A stretch of DNA of 13,045 nucleotides from Pseudomonadota bacterium (GTDB lineage Bacteria > Pseudomonadota > Alphaproteobacteria > UBA2136 > UBA6156), in NCBI GenBank assembly GCA_009927255.1, contig RFNJ01000090.1, positions 1-13,045 of the forward strand, given 5' to 3'. How positions within the stretch are numbered: position 1 is the first letter of the stretch; each line of letters begins with the position of its first letter. The position numbers and the translations under genes are program-made. Under the pieces are notes generated by a model, which was not told the DNA's origin, did not search any database, and was given only the letters and a program-made list of their open reading frames with translations. Positions 6,894-13,045 of this stretch are shown here, in pieces.

Positions 6894-7715
6894 CTACCCC
6901 CAATTCTCCCCTACCCATTTAGTAGGCCGCACATATTTATAAATCCGCTTCCACCCCCGCACCGGCCAGCGCCCATCGCGCGCTTCATCGGGGTCGGGCT
7001 TACCATGAAACACCACAATCCGCACCGCTTGCGGCAATCGCGGCGGATAAAAAAACCGCAACGGCCACACCGGCAACAAATCCTCTTTAAAGCTCACCAC
7101 CCAGCCAGTGGGCCAAAACACCTGCTCACCCAACCCGGCATAAAACGGATCATTTCGCGCCGCCTCACGCAGGGCCACTTTGGCCGCCCGCCCATCCCCC
7201 AACCGTGCCGAAATCAACTCCTGCTCAATCCGAAACTCCTCATTCCACACCTGCTCCGGCGCCGCCATAAACCGCGCGCAAATTTCAGGATGACTGCCCA
7301 CCCTAAACCGAAACACGCTGGTGTTCCCAACCCCACTCTGCGGCTTAGTCGGGTTGCGCCAAACAGCAAACTTCCCCGGCTCAAAGCCAAAAAAACCATC
7401 CAACGGCCCGGTAATCACCAAGTCCACATCCAACACCAACGCATCACGGCCTACCAAATCTTTGCCCAAATCCGCCCGCCACAACGTCAGCTTCCGCCAT
7501 GGCTTCACCGCCAAGTGCTCTGGCACGCCGCTAAAATCCGGCAAGGGTCGACAGTCCACCTCCGGCACAATCCCCACCTTATCATCGGTAAAACACACCA
7601 GCTGCACCGGCCCCTTGGTATGCCGCACAATCCCACGGTAAAGCCGGTTCACATACTCCGCCCCATAGCGGCTCCCCCACTTCATGCAAATCACCAGCTT
7701 GGGCAACGGCTTCAT
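6894..7715 (-). CDS. Putative glycosyltransferase with DxD motif
   Basis: Probably transfers a sugar from a nucleotide donor during surface glycan synthesis; donor and acceptor are unknown. The 273-residue product begins with a Rossmann-like strand and helix ('KLVICMKWGSRYGAEYVNRL', 6-25) and 'VQLVCFTDD' (37-45). 'VLDVDLVITGPLD' (94-106) contains a DVD metal-binding motif (96-98), and 'VVFHGKPDP' (234-242) resembles the C-terminal metal-binding His-Gly-Lys-Pro of GT8-like enzymes. I cannot assign a CAZy family with confidence. There is no signal peptide or membrane helix, so it is cytosolic. The longer start at 7742 is less likely, because GGAG sits seven bases before ATG 7715. That ATG overlaps the rhodanese stop by four bases (ATGA), indicating one operon with coupled translation. 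Confidence 0.65.
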   Translation of the reverse strand: MKPLPKLVICMKWGSRYGAEYVNRLYRGIVRHTKGPVQLVCFTDDKVGIVPEVDCRPLPDFSGVPEHLAVKPWRKLTLWRADLGKDLVGRDALVLDVDLVITGPLDGFFGFEPGKFAVWRNPTKPQSGVGNTSVFRFRVGSHPEICARFMAAPEQVWNEEFRIEQELISARLGDGRAAKVALREAARNDPFYAGLGEQVFWPTGWVVSFKEDLLPVWPLRFFYPPRLPQAVRIVVFHGKPDPDEARDGRWPVRGWKRIYKYVRPTKWVGENWG

Positions 7716-8032
7716 ACCAACGCTCCCCCCTGCGCCAGCCACTGTTCCACTCCAAGCCCCTGCCGCACCTCAATCCCCGCCTGCTGCAACATCACCCCCA
7801 CCTTACCACTGCGCCCGCCACTTTTGCACATCACCACCACTGGCTGGCCCGCTGCCAACTGGCGCACCTGCTCCACCTCCACCGTCTTCATCGGCATTAA
7901 AGTGGCCCCCGTCACATGGCCGCTGGCAAACTCATCCGGCTCACGCACATCCAGCAACAGCCCACCCGCCGCCACATGCGCCTCAATCTCACCCCGAGAC
8001 CAAACCTGCAACCCAAAAGCATCTAAAACCAT
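7712..8032 (-). CDS. Rhodanese-like domain protein, single domain
   Basis: A small cytosolic sulfurtransferase-type protein of 106 residues, the usual length for a stand-alone rhodanese (GlpE/PspE size). Visible: 'LLLDVREPDEFASGHVTGA' (25-43), the conserved CH2A-type segment, and the active-site loop CKSGGRS (69-75), with Cys69 as the persulfide-forming residue. An intact Cys loop suggests real sulfur transfer, but the acceptor is unknown. The start ATG 8032 is preceded by AAGG only one base away, so initiation is not well supported; no better in-frame start precedes the domain. The stop overlaps the start of the glycosyltransferase gene. A long hairpin begins 43 bases upstream, between this gene and rho. 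Confidence 0.85.
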   Translation of the reverse strand: MVLDAFGLQVWSRGEIEAHVAAGGLLLDVREPDEFASGHVTGATLMPMKTVEVEQVRQLAAGQPVVVMCKSGGRSGKVGVMLQQAGIEVRQGLGVEQWLAQGGALV

Positions 8033-8074
8033 ACCTTCAGCTTATCACCTTTTCCATATCAACACTCTACCTCA

Positions 8075-8198
8075 GCGGCTGCACCAGCGGGATGAATTTT
8101 TGTGATTTTCGCAGACCGAGGAGCGCAAGCATACACACTAAGTATGTGCGCACCGCAGGGCCAGAAAAGCGCAAAAAGTCGCCCGCTGGTGCGGCCGC
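8075..8198. repeat. 124-nt imperfect inverted repeat directly after rho
   Basis: Outer arms of 17 bases: GCGGCTGCACCAGCGGG (8075-8091) and its complement with one T-G wobble (8182-8198). Inside them TTTTTGTGATTTTC (8097-8110) pairs with GAAAAGCGCAAAAA (8164-8177). At the tip GCGCA..CATAC (8123-8134) pairs with GTATGTGCGC (8142-8151) around a seven-base loop. Almost the whole element folds on itself. It ends three bases from the rho stop codon and could be a transcript-end structure for rho, a non-autonomous mobile palindrome, or both. Confidence 0.75.
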
Positions 8199-8201
8199 CG
8201 G

Positions 8202-9719
8202 CTACTGGTTCATAAACCTGAAAAGCTCCTCATTGGTCTTCGCCCGCTTCATCTTATCCAGCAAAAACTCCATGCTCTCCACCACGCCCATCGGCTGCAA
8301 AATCCGCCGCAGAATCCACACTTTTTGCAGCTCCGCCTCAGTAAACAACATCTCCTCATGGCGCGTGCCGCTCTTGGTAATGTCAATCGCCGGGTATGTC
8401 CGCTTCTCCACCAGCTTGCGGTCAAGCGTCAGTTCACTGTTGCCAGTGCCCTTAAACTCTTCAAAAATCACTTCATCCATCCGGCTACCGGTATCAATCA
8501 GCGCGGTGGCAATAATGGTAAGGCTCCCACCTTCCTCAACCTTCCGTGCCGCCCCAAAGAAGCGCTTGGGTTTCTGCAACGCATTGGCATCCACACCGCC
8601 GGTTAGCACCTTGCCGCTGCTCGGCACCACGGTGTTATAGGCGCGTGCAAGGCGGGTCAGGCTATCCAGCAAAATCACCACATCCTTGCCCATTTCCACC
8701 AAACGCTTGGCCTTCTCAATCACCATTTCGCTCACCTGCACGTGGCGGCTGGCTGGTTCGTCAAAGGTCGATGACACCACCTCACCCTTCACACTCCGCT
8801 GCATATCCGTCACTTCTTCAGGCCGTTCGTCAATCAACAGCACAATCAACGTCACTTCCGGGTGTTTTTCCTCAATCGCGTGGGCCACCGCCTTCATCAT
8901 CATGGTCTTACCGGCTTTGGGCGGTGCCACCATCATACAACGCTGGCCTTTGCCAATCGGCGCAACCAAATCAATCACCTGCCCGGTGCGGTCTTTGCTG
9001 TTGGTATCTTCCAGCACAAACTTTTCCGTCGGATAAAGCGGCGTTAATTTGTCAAAATTGCGGCGATGGCGCAGCTCTTCCGGCTTCATCCCATTCAAGC
9101 TCTCCACCGTCACCAGCGCAAAATAGCGCTCACCGGGATTCGGAAAACGCACCAACCCGCTAATCGTATCACCATTACGCAACCCAAGCCGCCGTATCAA
9201 ACCCGGCGACACATAAATATCCTCCGGCCAACCGGTATAGTTATTCTCCTTAGCGCGCAAAAAGCCAAAACCATCCGGCACAATGTCCAACAGCCCCTCC
9301 CCACGCACTTCCTGGGTGCGGGGTAAGCGCTCCACAATCCGGAACATCAGCTCATGGCGCCGCAAGTTGGTTGGGTCCTTCACCCCCATGTCTTCCGCCA
9401 ACTGAAACAGCTCTTCATTCCCTAACCGCCGCAAATCCTGCAAGTGGGCAATGTTGGCTGCGGTGGTGGGTATCACTGGCGCTACCTCCGGCTTCGGCGC
9501 CACCCGCACCGGCGCGGGGCGCTGCTCGGTGGCGTCCACCGGCGCTGCGGTTTCCCCGGCTGGTGTAGTCTCTTCCACCGCGCGCATTTTCAGGGTGCTG
9601 GCGGTGCTTTTGGGCAGCCCAAGGCCACCACCTATCACCTCACCGCTTGGCTTCACCGTCAATCCCGTGCTTTTCATCGGCCTAAAAACCCGCCGCCCAC
9701 GCCCGCCTAAATCATCCAT
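8202..9719 (-). CDS. rho: Transcription termination factor Rho
   Basis: Hexameric RNA-dependent ATPase/translocase that terminates transcripts. The product has 505 residues against about 420 in E. coli; the excess is a low-complexity Ala/Pro/Thr-rich N-terminal extension of about 90 residues before the Rho N-terminal helical domain (about 92-135). The cold-shock-like RNA-binding domain carries 'DGFGFLR' (149-155) and 'EDIYVSP' (166-172). The motor has Walker A APPKAGKT (265-272), catalytic Glu298 in 'LIDERPEEV', Walker B 'VVILLDSLTRLARAYN' (347-362) with Asp352, the Q-loop region 'LTGGVDANALQKPKRFF' (372-388), and the Arg-finger region downstream. The start is uncertain: ATG 9719 lacks a Shine-Dalgarno, and ATG 9677 (residue 15) is an alternative. 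polA lies upstream on the same strand with a 160-base gap; the long hairpin follows the stop. Confidence 0.96.
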   Translation of the reverse strand: MDDLGGRGRRVFRPMKSTGLTVKPSGEVIGGGLGLPKSTASTLKMRAVEETTPAGETAAPVDATEQRPAPVRVAPKPEVAPVIPTTAANIAHLQDLRRLGNEELFQLAEDMGVKDPTNLRRHELMFRIVERLPRTQEVRGEGLLDIVPDGFGFLRAKENNYTGWPEDIYVSPGLIRRLGLRNGDTISGLVRFPNPGERYFALVTVESLNGMKPEELRHRRNFDKLTPLYPTEKFVLEDTNSKDRTGQVIDLVAPIGKGQRCMMVAPPKAGKTMMMKAVAHAIEEKHPEVTLIVLLIDERPEEVTDMQRSVKGEVVSSTFDEPASRHVQVSEMVIEKAKRLVEMGKDVVILLDSLTRLARAYNTVVPSSGKVLTGGVDANALQKPKRFFGAARKVEEGGSLTIIATALIDTGSRMDEVIFEEFKGTGNSELTLDRKLVEKRTYPAIDITKSGTRHEEMLFTEAELQKVWILRRILQPMGVVESMEFLLDKMKRAKTNEELFRFMNQ

Positions 9720-9720
9720 G

Positions 9721-9749
9721 AATATATCGCTATCATCTGTTATCTACAA
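9721..9749 (-). promoter_or_regulatory. Weak promoter candidate at the rho start
   Basis: On the minus strand TTGTAG (9749-9744), a 17-base spacer and TATATT (9726-9721). The -10 box ends one base before ATG 9719, so transcription would begin inside the annotated reading frame. If the promoter is real, translation must start further in, for example at ATG 9677. The -35 match is poor (three of six). The rest of the polA-rho gap, 9750-9879, shows nothing clear. Confidence 0.25.
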
Positions 9750-9879
9750 ACCACCCATCGCACACCAAACAAATCATTAGGGGGAAGGGAAGTTAGCCAA
9801 GGGCAAACCCTCAAACTACCCAAACACTTACCCAACCCTACCTTCGCCGTCAAGCCCCCTTCTCTCAATTTCCCTCAAA

Positions 9880-12800
9880 CTAATGCGCCCCATCCCAATC
9901 CCCTCCCACCCCCACCTCCACCACCAACGGAACAGATAGCCGCACCACGCCCCCCATCACCTCCGGCAAAATCTTGCGCAAAGCCTCAATCTCCTCCTCC
10001 GGAGCCTCAAACACCAACTCATCATGCACCTGCATAATCATCTGCGCCCTGAGTTCGCCATGCGAACCAAAGCTTGGCTCGCCGGAGCCCGTAGGGCGTA
10101 GGCGGCCAAGCTGCTGCATCGCCAACTTAATAATATCCGCATTGCTCCCCTGCAACGGCGCATTAATCGCCGCGCGCTCCGCCCCCGCCCGCAGCCCCGC
10201 GTTGGTGCTAGCAATCTCTGGCAACCACACCCGCCGCCCCAATAAAGTCTCCACAAAACCCTGCTCTTTGGCTTTGCGCTTGTTCAAATCCATATACTCA
10301 CGCACCCCATCATAACGCTTAAAATACGCCTCAATCCATGCCTGCGCCTCACTCACACTGCAGCCAATCTGCCCCGCCAAACTGCGCGCGCCCATCCCAT
10401 AAACCAACCCAAAGTTAATAAACTTCGCCGCCCGCCGCTGCTCTTTGGTCACCTCACCCAACGGCACGCCACGCACCAAACTGGCGGTATAAGCATGAAT
10501 ATCCACCCCCTCCACAAACGCCCGTGTTAAAGCCACACTGCCGCTTAAGTGTGCCAACAACCGCAGCTCAATCTGGCTATAATCCGCGCTCACCATCTTC
10601 CAACCTTCACGCGCCACAAACGCCTTCCTAATTTTTCGCCCCTCTTCAGTCCGAATCGGAATATTCTGCAAATTCGGCTCATTGGATGAAAACCGCCCCG
10701 TCGCCGCCCCCATCTGCATATAATGCGTGTGCACCCGCTTGGTTATAGGGTTCACCTGCCGCCCCAACGCCTCAGCATAGGTGCTGCGCAGTTTCATCAG
10801 CTGCCGATACTCCACCATCACCTTGGCAATCGCCACCCCATCTTCCAGCATATCTTCCAAAACCCCCACTGCGGTGCTGCGGCTCTTGCGCTGCTTTTCA
10901 TTCCCCAACCCCAATTCATCAAACAACACCACTGCCAACTGCTGAGTGCTCTGCACATTAAATTCATGGCCCGCCAATCGCCAAATCTCACGCTCCAGCA
11001 CCGCCATTCGGCTGGCAAAGTCGGCGCTTAATTCTTTCAAAAACACTTCATCCACCCGCACCCCACGCGCCTCCAAAGCCACAATCACCGGCACCAACGG
11101 CCGCTCCACTTTTTCATAAACATATCTAACACCAAACCCCGCAGCTGTAGGCTGTAACTCAATCTGTTGGCTTGCCAACTCCTTTTTGTCGGTTGCCGCA
11201 GTCATCATTCTATACGATGACAAGGGTGAAACAACCGACAAACCACTACCACCCAAGCCACCCTCTTTCATCCGCCCACTGAAAATCTCCCAAAGCTTAA
11301 ACGTCGCCCAAACATCCTCCACCGCATATTCCGCCGCCCTTTCCAACAGAACCTTATCAAACGTCACCTGTGCCTTACCTTTGCCACACACATCTTCAAA
11401 CGTAATCATCTTATGGCCCAAATGCCGCTCGGCCAAATCATCCAACCCATGCCCCCACCGCCCCGCATCCAAGCACGCACTCATCAGCATCGTATCATCA
11501 TAATTCCGCACCAATGTTTGCAAAACCTCACCCGTATCCCCCGGCGTAATCCCCAACGCCCGCGCAAAAACCTGCCAATCAAACTTCAGGTTATGCCCAA
11601 TTTTCAAAACCTTCTCATCCGCCAACAATGCCTGCACATCGGCCAAAATATCCAGCCCCACCACCCCATGTGGCCCAACCAAAGCCTCACCGTCAAACAA
11701 CCCACCCTGACCAACCTGCCCGCTTGTCCCACCAATCATCTGAACAGGAACATAAGCCCCCCGCCCCCCCACAAACACCGAAACCCCCACCAACCGCGCC
11801 GTATAAGGGTCAAGCCCCGTCGTCTCGGTATCAATCGCCACCACTCCCACCCGCCGAATTTCCCCCACCCACCACCGCCACCGCTCCAACGTCAAAACCA
11901 CCTCTGGCTCTCCCCAAGAGCTCCCCTGCTTAACATCATTGCTCCGTGGTATTTTTTGTTCGCTAAGCGAACCAAGGCTTGGCTCGCCGGAGCCCCCACC
12001 TTCTTGTGGGGGGCGTAGGCGGCCAAGCCCCTCAAGTCTCCCCGCCAAAGTCTTAAACTCCAGCACCTCGCGCAAATACCCCGCCGCCTCATGCAAACGT
12101 GGATGAAACGCCAAATCCACCGCCGGCAACACCACATCAGCCTTCAACCGCGCCAAATCCCTGCTCAAAAACGCCTGCCCCTTATGCTCCATCAACAGTC
12201 CACGTACCCGCTCTTTTTCCACCTCACCAAGTCGTTCATAAATCCTCTCCAAGGGCCCAAACTTCTGCACCAACTCGGCAGCACCCTTCGGCCCAATCCC
12301 CCGCACACCGGGGATATTATCACTGCTATCCCCCATCAACCCCTGCACGTCGGCCACCAACTCTGGCGCCACGCCAAACTTCTCCACACACTCCGCCACC
12401 CCGCTAAATTTATCCTTAAACGTATCAAGCAGCCTCACCGACATGATTCCCTTAGTGAGCTCTTGCGAACTTAGGGAATCAGTCGCGCGCCGAAGCTCCG
12501 AGCGCAGCGAGAGCGTAGGCGGGCCCTCAAAATCCCCCACCAATTGCATCAAATCCTTATCACTGGTCACAATCGTCACCCGCTCAGCCGTATGGTTAGC
12601 AACCAGCGTCGCAATCACATCATCCGCCTCCACCCCATCCACCTTCAGCACCGGCAAGCCAAAAGCATTCACCAGCGGCTCAATCAGCGGCAACTGCCGC
12701 ACCAGCGCCTCGTCCGGCGCCGTGCGGTTGGCCTTATACAGCGGATACATCCCATGCCGCCAGTTCGGCCCCTTGCTATCCAGCGCCACCACACAGCCAT

Positions 12801-12954
12801 CGGGGCGCAAGTCCTGCACCACCTTTACCAGCATCTGCGCAAACCCAAATAAAGCATTGGTCGGCAAGCCATCGCTGCGCGTCAACCCCGCCCGCACGGC
12901 ATGATAGGCCCTAAAAACAAACCCCATCCCATCCACAATAACCAAATGCTTCAT
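9880..12954 (-). CDS. polA: DNA polymerase I with four in-frame palindromic insertions
   Basis: Fills gaps and removes RNA primers during repair and lagging-strand maturation. From ATG 12954 it has 1024 residues (E. coli: 928). All three domains are intact. The 5' nuclease (1-300) has 'VDGVEADD' and 'GDSSDNIPGVRGIG' (208-221). The proofreading exonuclease (about 370-560) has 'DTETTGLD' (Asp375, Glu377), 'IGHNLKFD' and 'YAVED'. The polymerase has motif A 'ADYSQIELR' (Asp791), motif B 'RRAAKFINFGLVYG' (Lys844, Phe848) and motif C 'VHDE' (976-979). Extra segments at about residues 144-171, 309-333, 571-590 and 948-967 each coincide with a DNA palindrome listed separately. The ORF track-like longer start is TTG 12960; ATG 12954 has AGGG seven bases upstream and is preferred. 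There is no frameshift or stop in 3 kb. Confidence 0.96.
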   Translation of the reverse strand: MKHLVIVDGMGFVFRAYHAVRAGLTRSDGLPTNALFGFAQMLVKVVQDLRPDGCVVALDSKGPNWRHGMYPLYKANRTAPDEALVRQLPLIEPLVNAFGLPVLKVDGVEADDVIATLVANHTAERVTIVTSDKDLMQLVGDFEGPPTLSLRSELRRATDSLSSQELTKGIMSVRLLDTFKDKFSGVAECVEKFGVAPELVADVQGLMGDSSDNIPGVRGIGPKGAAELVQKFGPLERIYERLGEVEKERVRGLLMEHKGQAFLSRDLARLKADVVLPAVDLAFHPRLHEAAGYLREVLEFKTLAGRLEGLGRLRPPQEGGGSGEPSLGSLSEQKIPRSNDVKQGSSWGEPEVVLTLERWRWWVGEIRRVGVVAIDTETTGLDPYTARLVGVSVFVGGRGAYVPVQMIGGTSGQVGQGGLFDGEALVGPHGVVGLDILADVQALLADEKVLKIGHNLKFDWQVFARALGITPGDTGEVLQTLVRNYDDTMLMSACLDAGRWGHGLDDLAERHLGHKMITFEDVCGKGKAQVTFDKVLLERAAEYAVEDVWATFKLWEIFSGRMKEGGLGGSGLSVVSPLSSYRMMTAATDKKELASQQIELQPTAAGFGVRYVYEKVERPLVPVIVALEARGVRVDEVFLKELSADFASRMAVLEREIWRLAGHEFNVQSTQQLAVVLFDELGLGNEKQRKSRSTAVGVLEDMLEDGVAIAKVMVEYRQLMKLRSTYAEALGRQVNPITKRVHTHYMQMGAATGRFSSNEPNLQNIPIRTEEGRKIRKAFVAREGWKMVSADYSQIELRLLAHLSGSVALTRAFVEGVDIHAYTASLVRGVPLGEVTKEQRRAAKFINFGLVYGMGARSLAGQIGCSVSEAQAWIEAYFKRYDGVREYMDLNKRKAKEQGFVETLLGRRVWLPEIASTNAGLRAGAERAAINAPLQGSNADIIKLAMQQLGRLRPTGSGEPSFGSHGELRAQMIMQVHDELVFEAPEEEIEALRKILPEVMGGVVRLSVPLVVEVGVGGDWDGAH
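10053..10112. repeat. Palindromic element family A, copy A2, inside polA
   Basis: GTTCGC-CAT-GCGAAC hairpin (10053-10067), then the core from AGCTTGGC (10071-10078) to GCCAAGCT (10105-10112), with CGCC-GGA-GCCC / GGGC-GTA-GGCG inside. It encodes 'GRLRPTGSGEPSFGSHGEL' within PolA. It lies between the helix after 'ADIIK' and the strand carrying motif C, where E. coli PolA has a loop about ten residues shorter. Confidence 0.8.
11167..11242. repeat. Palindromic element type B inside polA
   Basis: A small hairpin TTGGC-TT-GCCAA (11167-11178) followed by a larger one: TTTGTCGGTTG (11185-11195) pairs exactly with CAACCGACAAA (11232-11242), enclosing GTCATC (11201-11206) paired with GATGAC (11216-11221). 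The sequence is unrelated to family A but the two-hairpin plan is alike. It encodes part of an extra segment of about 40 residues between the exonuclease and polymerase domains. I see no second copy in the window. Confidence 0.65.
11958..12029. repeat. Palindromic element family A, copy A3, inside polA
   Basis: GTTCGC-TAA-GCGAAC hairpin (11958-11972), then GGCTTGGC (11976-11983) pairing with GCCAAGCC (12022-12029). The tip is lengthened to GCCCCCAC-CTTCTT-GTGGGGGGC. It encodes 'GLGRLRPPQEGGGSGEPSL' and continues in the linker between the 5' nuclease and exonuclease domains, in the same reading frame as copy A2. Confidence 0.8.
12444..12525. repeat. Divergent family A-related element (A5) inside polA
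   Basis: First hairpin TGATTCCCT/AGGGAATCA (12444-12452, 12473-12481), then a core CGCC-GAA-GCTC ... GAGC-GTA-GGCG (12488-12521) that keeps the family A inner stem and internal loop but not the GCTTGGC outer stem. It encodes about 28 residues in the 5' nuclease between 'SDKDLMQLV' and 'GDSSDNIPG', where PolA is about 30 residues longer than E. coli. Confidence 0.65.
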
Positions 12955-12995
12955 ATCCAAACCCTATCTCACTCCACTTCCTCTATCTACCACAA

Positions 12996-13045
12996 TCACC
13001 ATGTGAACCAAGGCTTGGCTCGCCGGAGCCCGTAGGGCGTAGGCG
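12996..13045. repeat. Palindromic element family A, copy A4, upstream of polA (cut by window end)
   Basis: TCAC-CAT-GTGA hairpin (12996-13006) followed by the core GGCTTGGCTCGCCGGAGCCC and GTAGGGCGTAGGCG up to the last base. The closing GCCAAGC arm lies beyond the window. It starts 42 bases before the polA start codon, so it lies in the polA leader or promoter region. Confidence 0.75.

Noticed and set aside
7684..8640. A 318-codon open frame on the plus strand
   Set aside because: It crosses the rhodanese gene, the long hairpin and the end of rho on the opposite strand, all with clear motifs, and its sequence is low-complexity Pro/Ala/Ser.
9782..9789. GGGAAGGG as a functional FtsK orienting site
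   Set aside because: It is a single octamer opposed to the strand trend, in a motif known from E. coli only; chance is sufficient.
9880..12954. An intein or a pseudogene explaining the long PolA
   Set aside because: The extra segments are 10 to 40 residues, far too short for inteins, and the whole frame is open with all catalytic motifs present.
10053..13045. CRISPR array suggested by repeated palindromes
   Set aside because: The copies are hundreds of bases apart, vary in length, lie inside a gene, and have no regular spacers or cas genes nearby.

Overview
The window looks like chromosomal DNA of a Gram-negative bacterium, most likely an alphaproteobacterium. It carries a LolA-type periplasmic lipoprotein carrier, FtsK, Rho, PolA, a dual-type phosphomannomutase/phosphoglucomutase, a Thr tRNA with encoded CCA, and dispersed CCGGC-GAAG-GCCGG palindromes of a kind common in that class. 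I cannot name the genus. The plus strand is strikingly C-rich and G-poor whichever way the genes run, so the minus strand is probably the leading strand. lolA, ftsK, the tRNA, rho, polA and several smaller genes lie on the minus strand; the esterase, a receiver-like protein and the phosphohexomutase run the other way. Layout: 1-189, a palindromic repeat and AT-rich spacer; 190-921 lolA (-), whose start codon overlaps that of a carboxylesterase (+, 920-1603); 1656-2039, a degenerate response-regulator receiver protein (+); a 16-bp perfect palindrome terminator; 2123-2389, a two-helix membrane protein (-); 2624-4978 ftsK (-); 5134-5209 tRNA-Thr(CGU) (-); 5253-6800 phosphomannomutase/phosphoglucomutase (+); tandem palindromic repeats at the convergent junction; 6894-8032, a translationally coupled rhodanese and putative glycosyltransferase pair (-); a 124-nt hairpin; 8202-9719 rho (-); 9880-12954 polA (-). 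No stretch longer than 300 bases lacks a gene. The genes are mainly information-processing and envelope housekeeping functions: chromosome segregation, DNA repair synthesis, transcription termination, lipoprotein export and sugar-phosphate supply for the cell surface. The most unusual content is several families of small palindromic elements. One family (A) has five members: two between genes, and three inside polA with the reading frame kept open. A second type of palindrome also lies inside polA. The result is a PolA of about 1024 residues with four extra surface-loop-like segments and all catalytic motifs intact. This resembles the in-frame palindromic elements known from Rickettsia (RPE) and Wolbachia, but the sequences here do not match any family I can recall.
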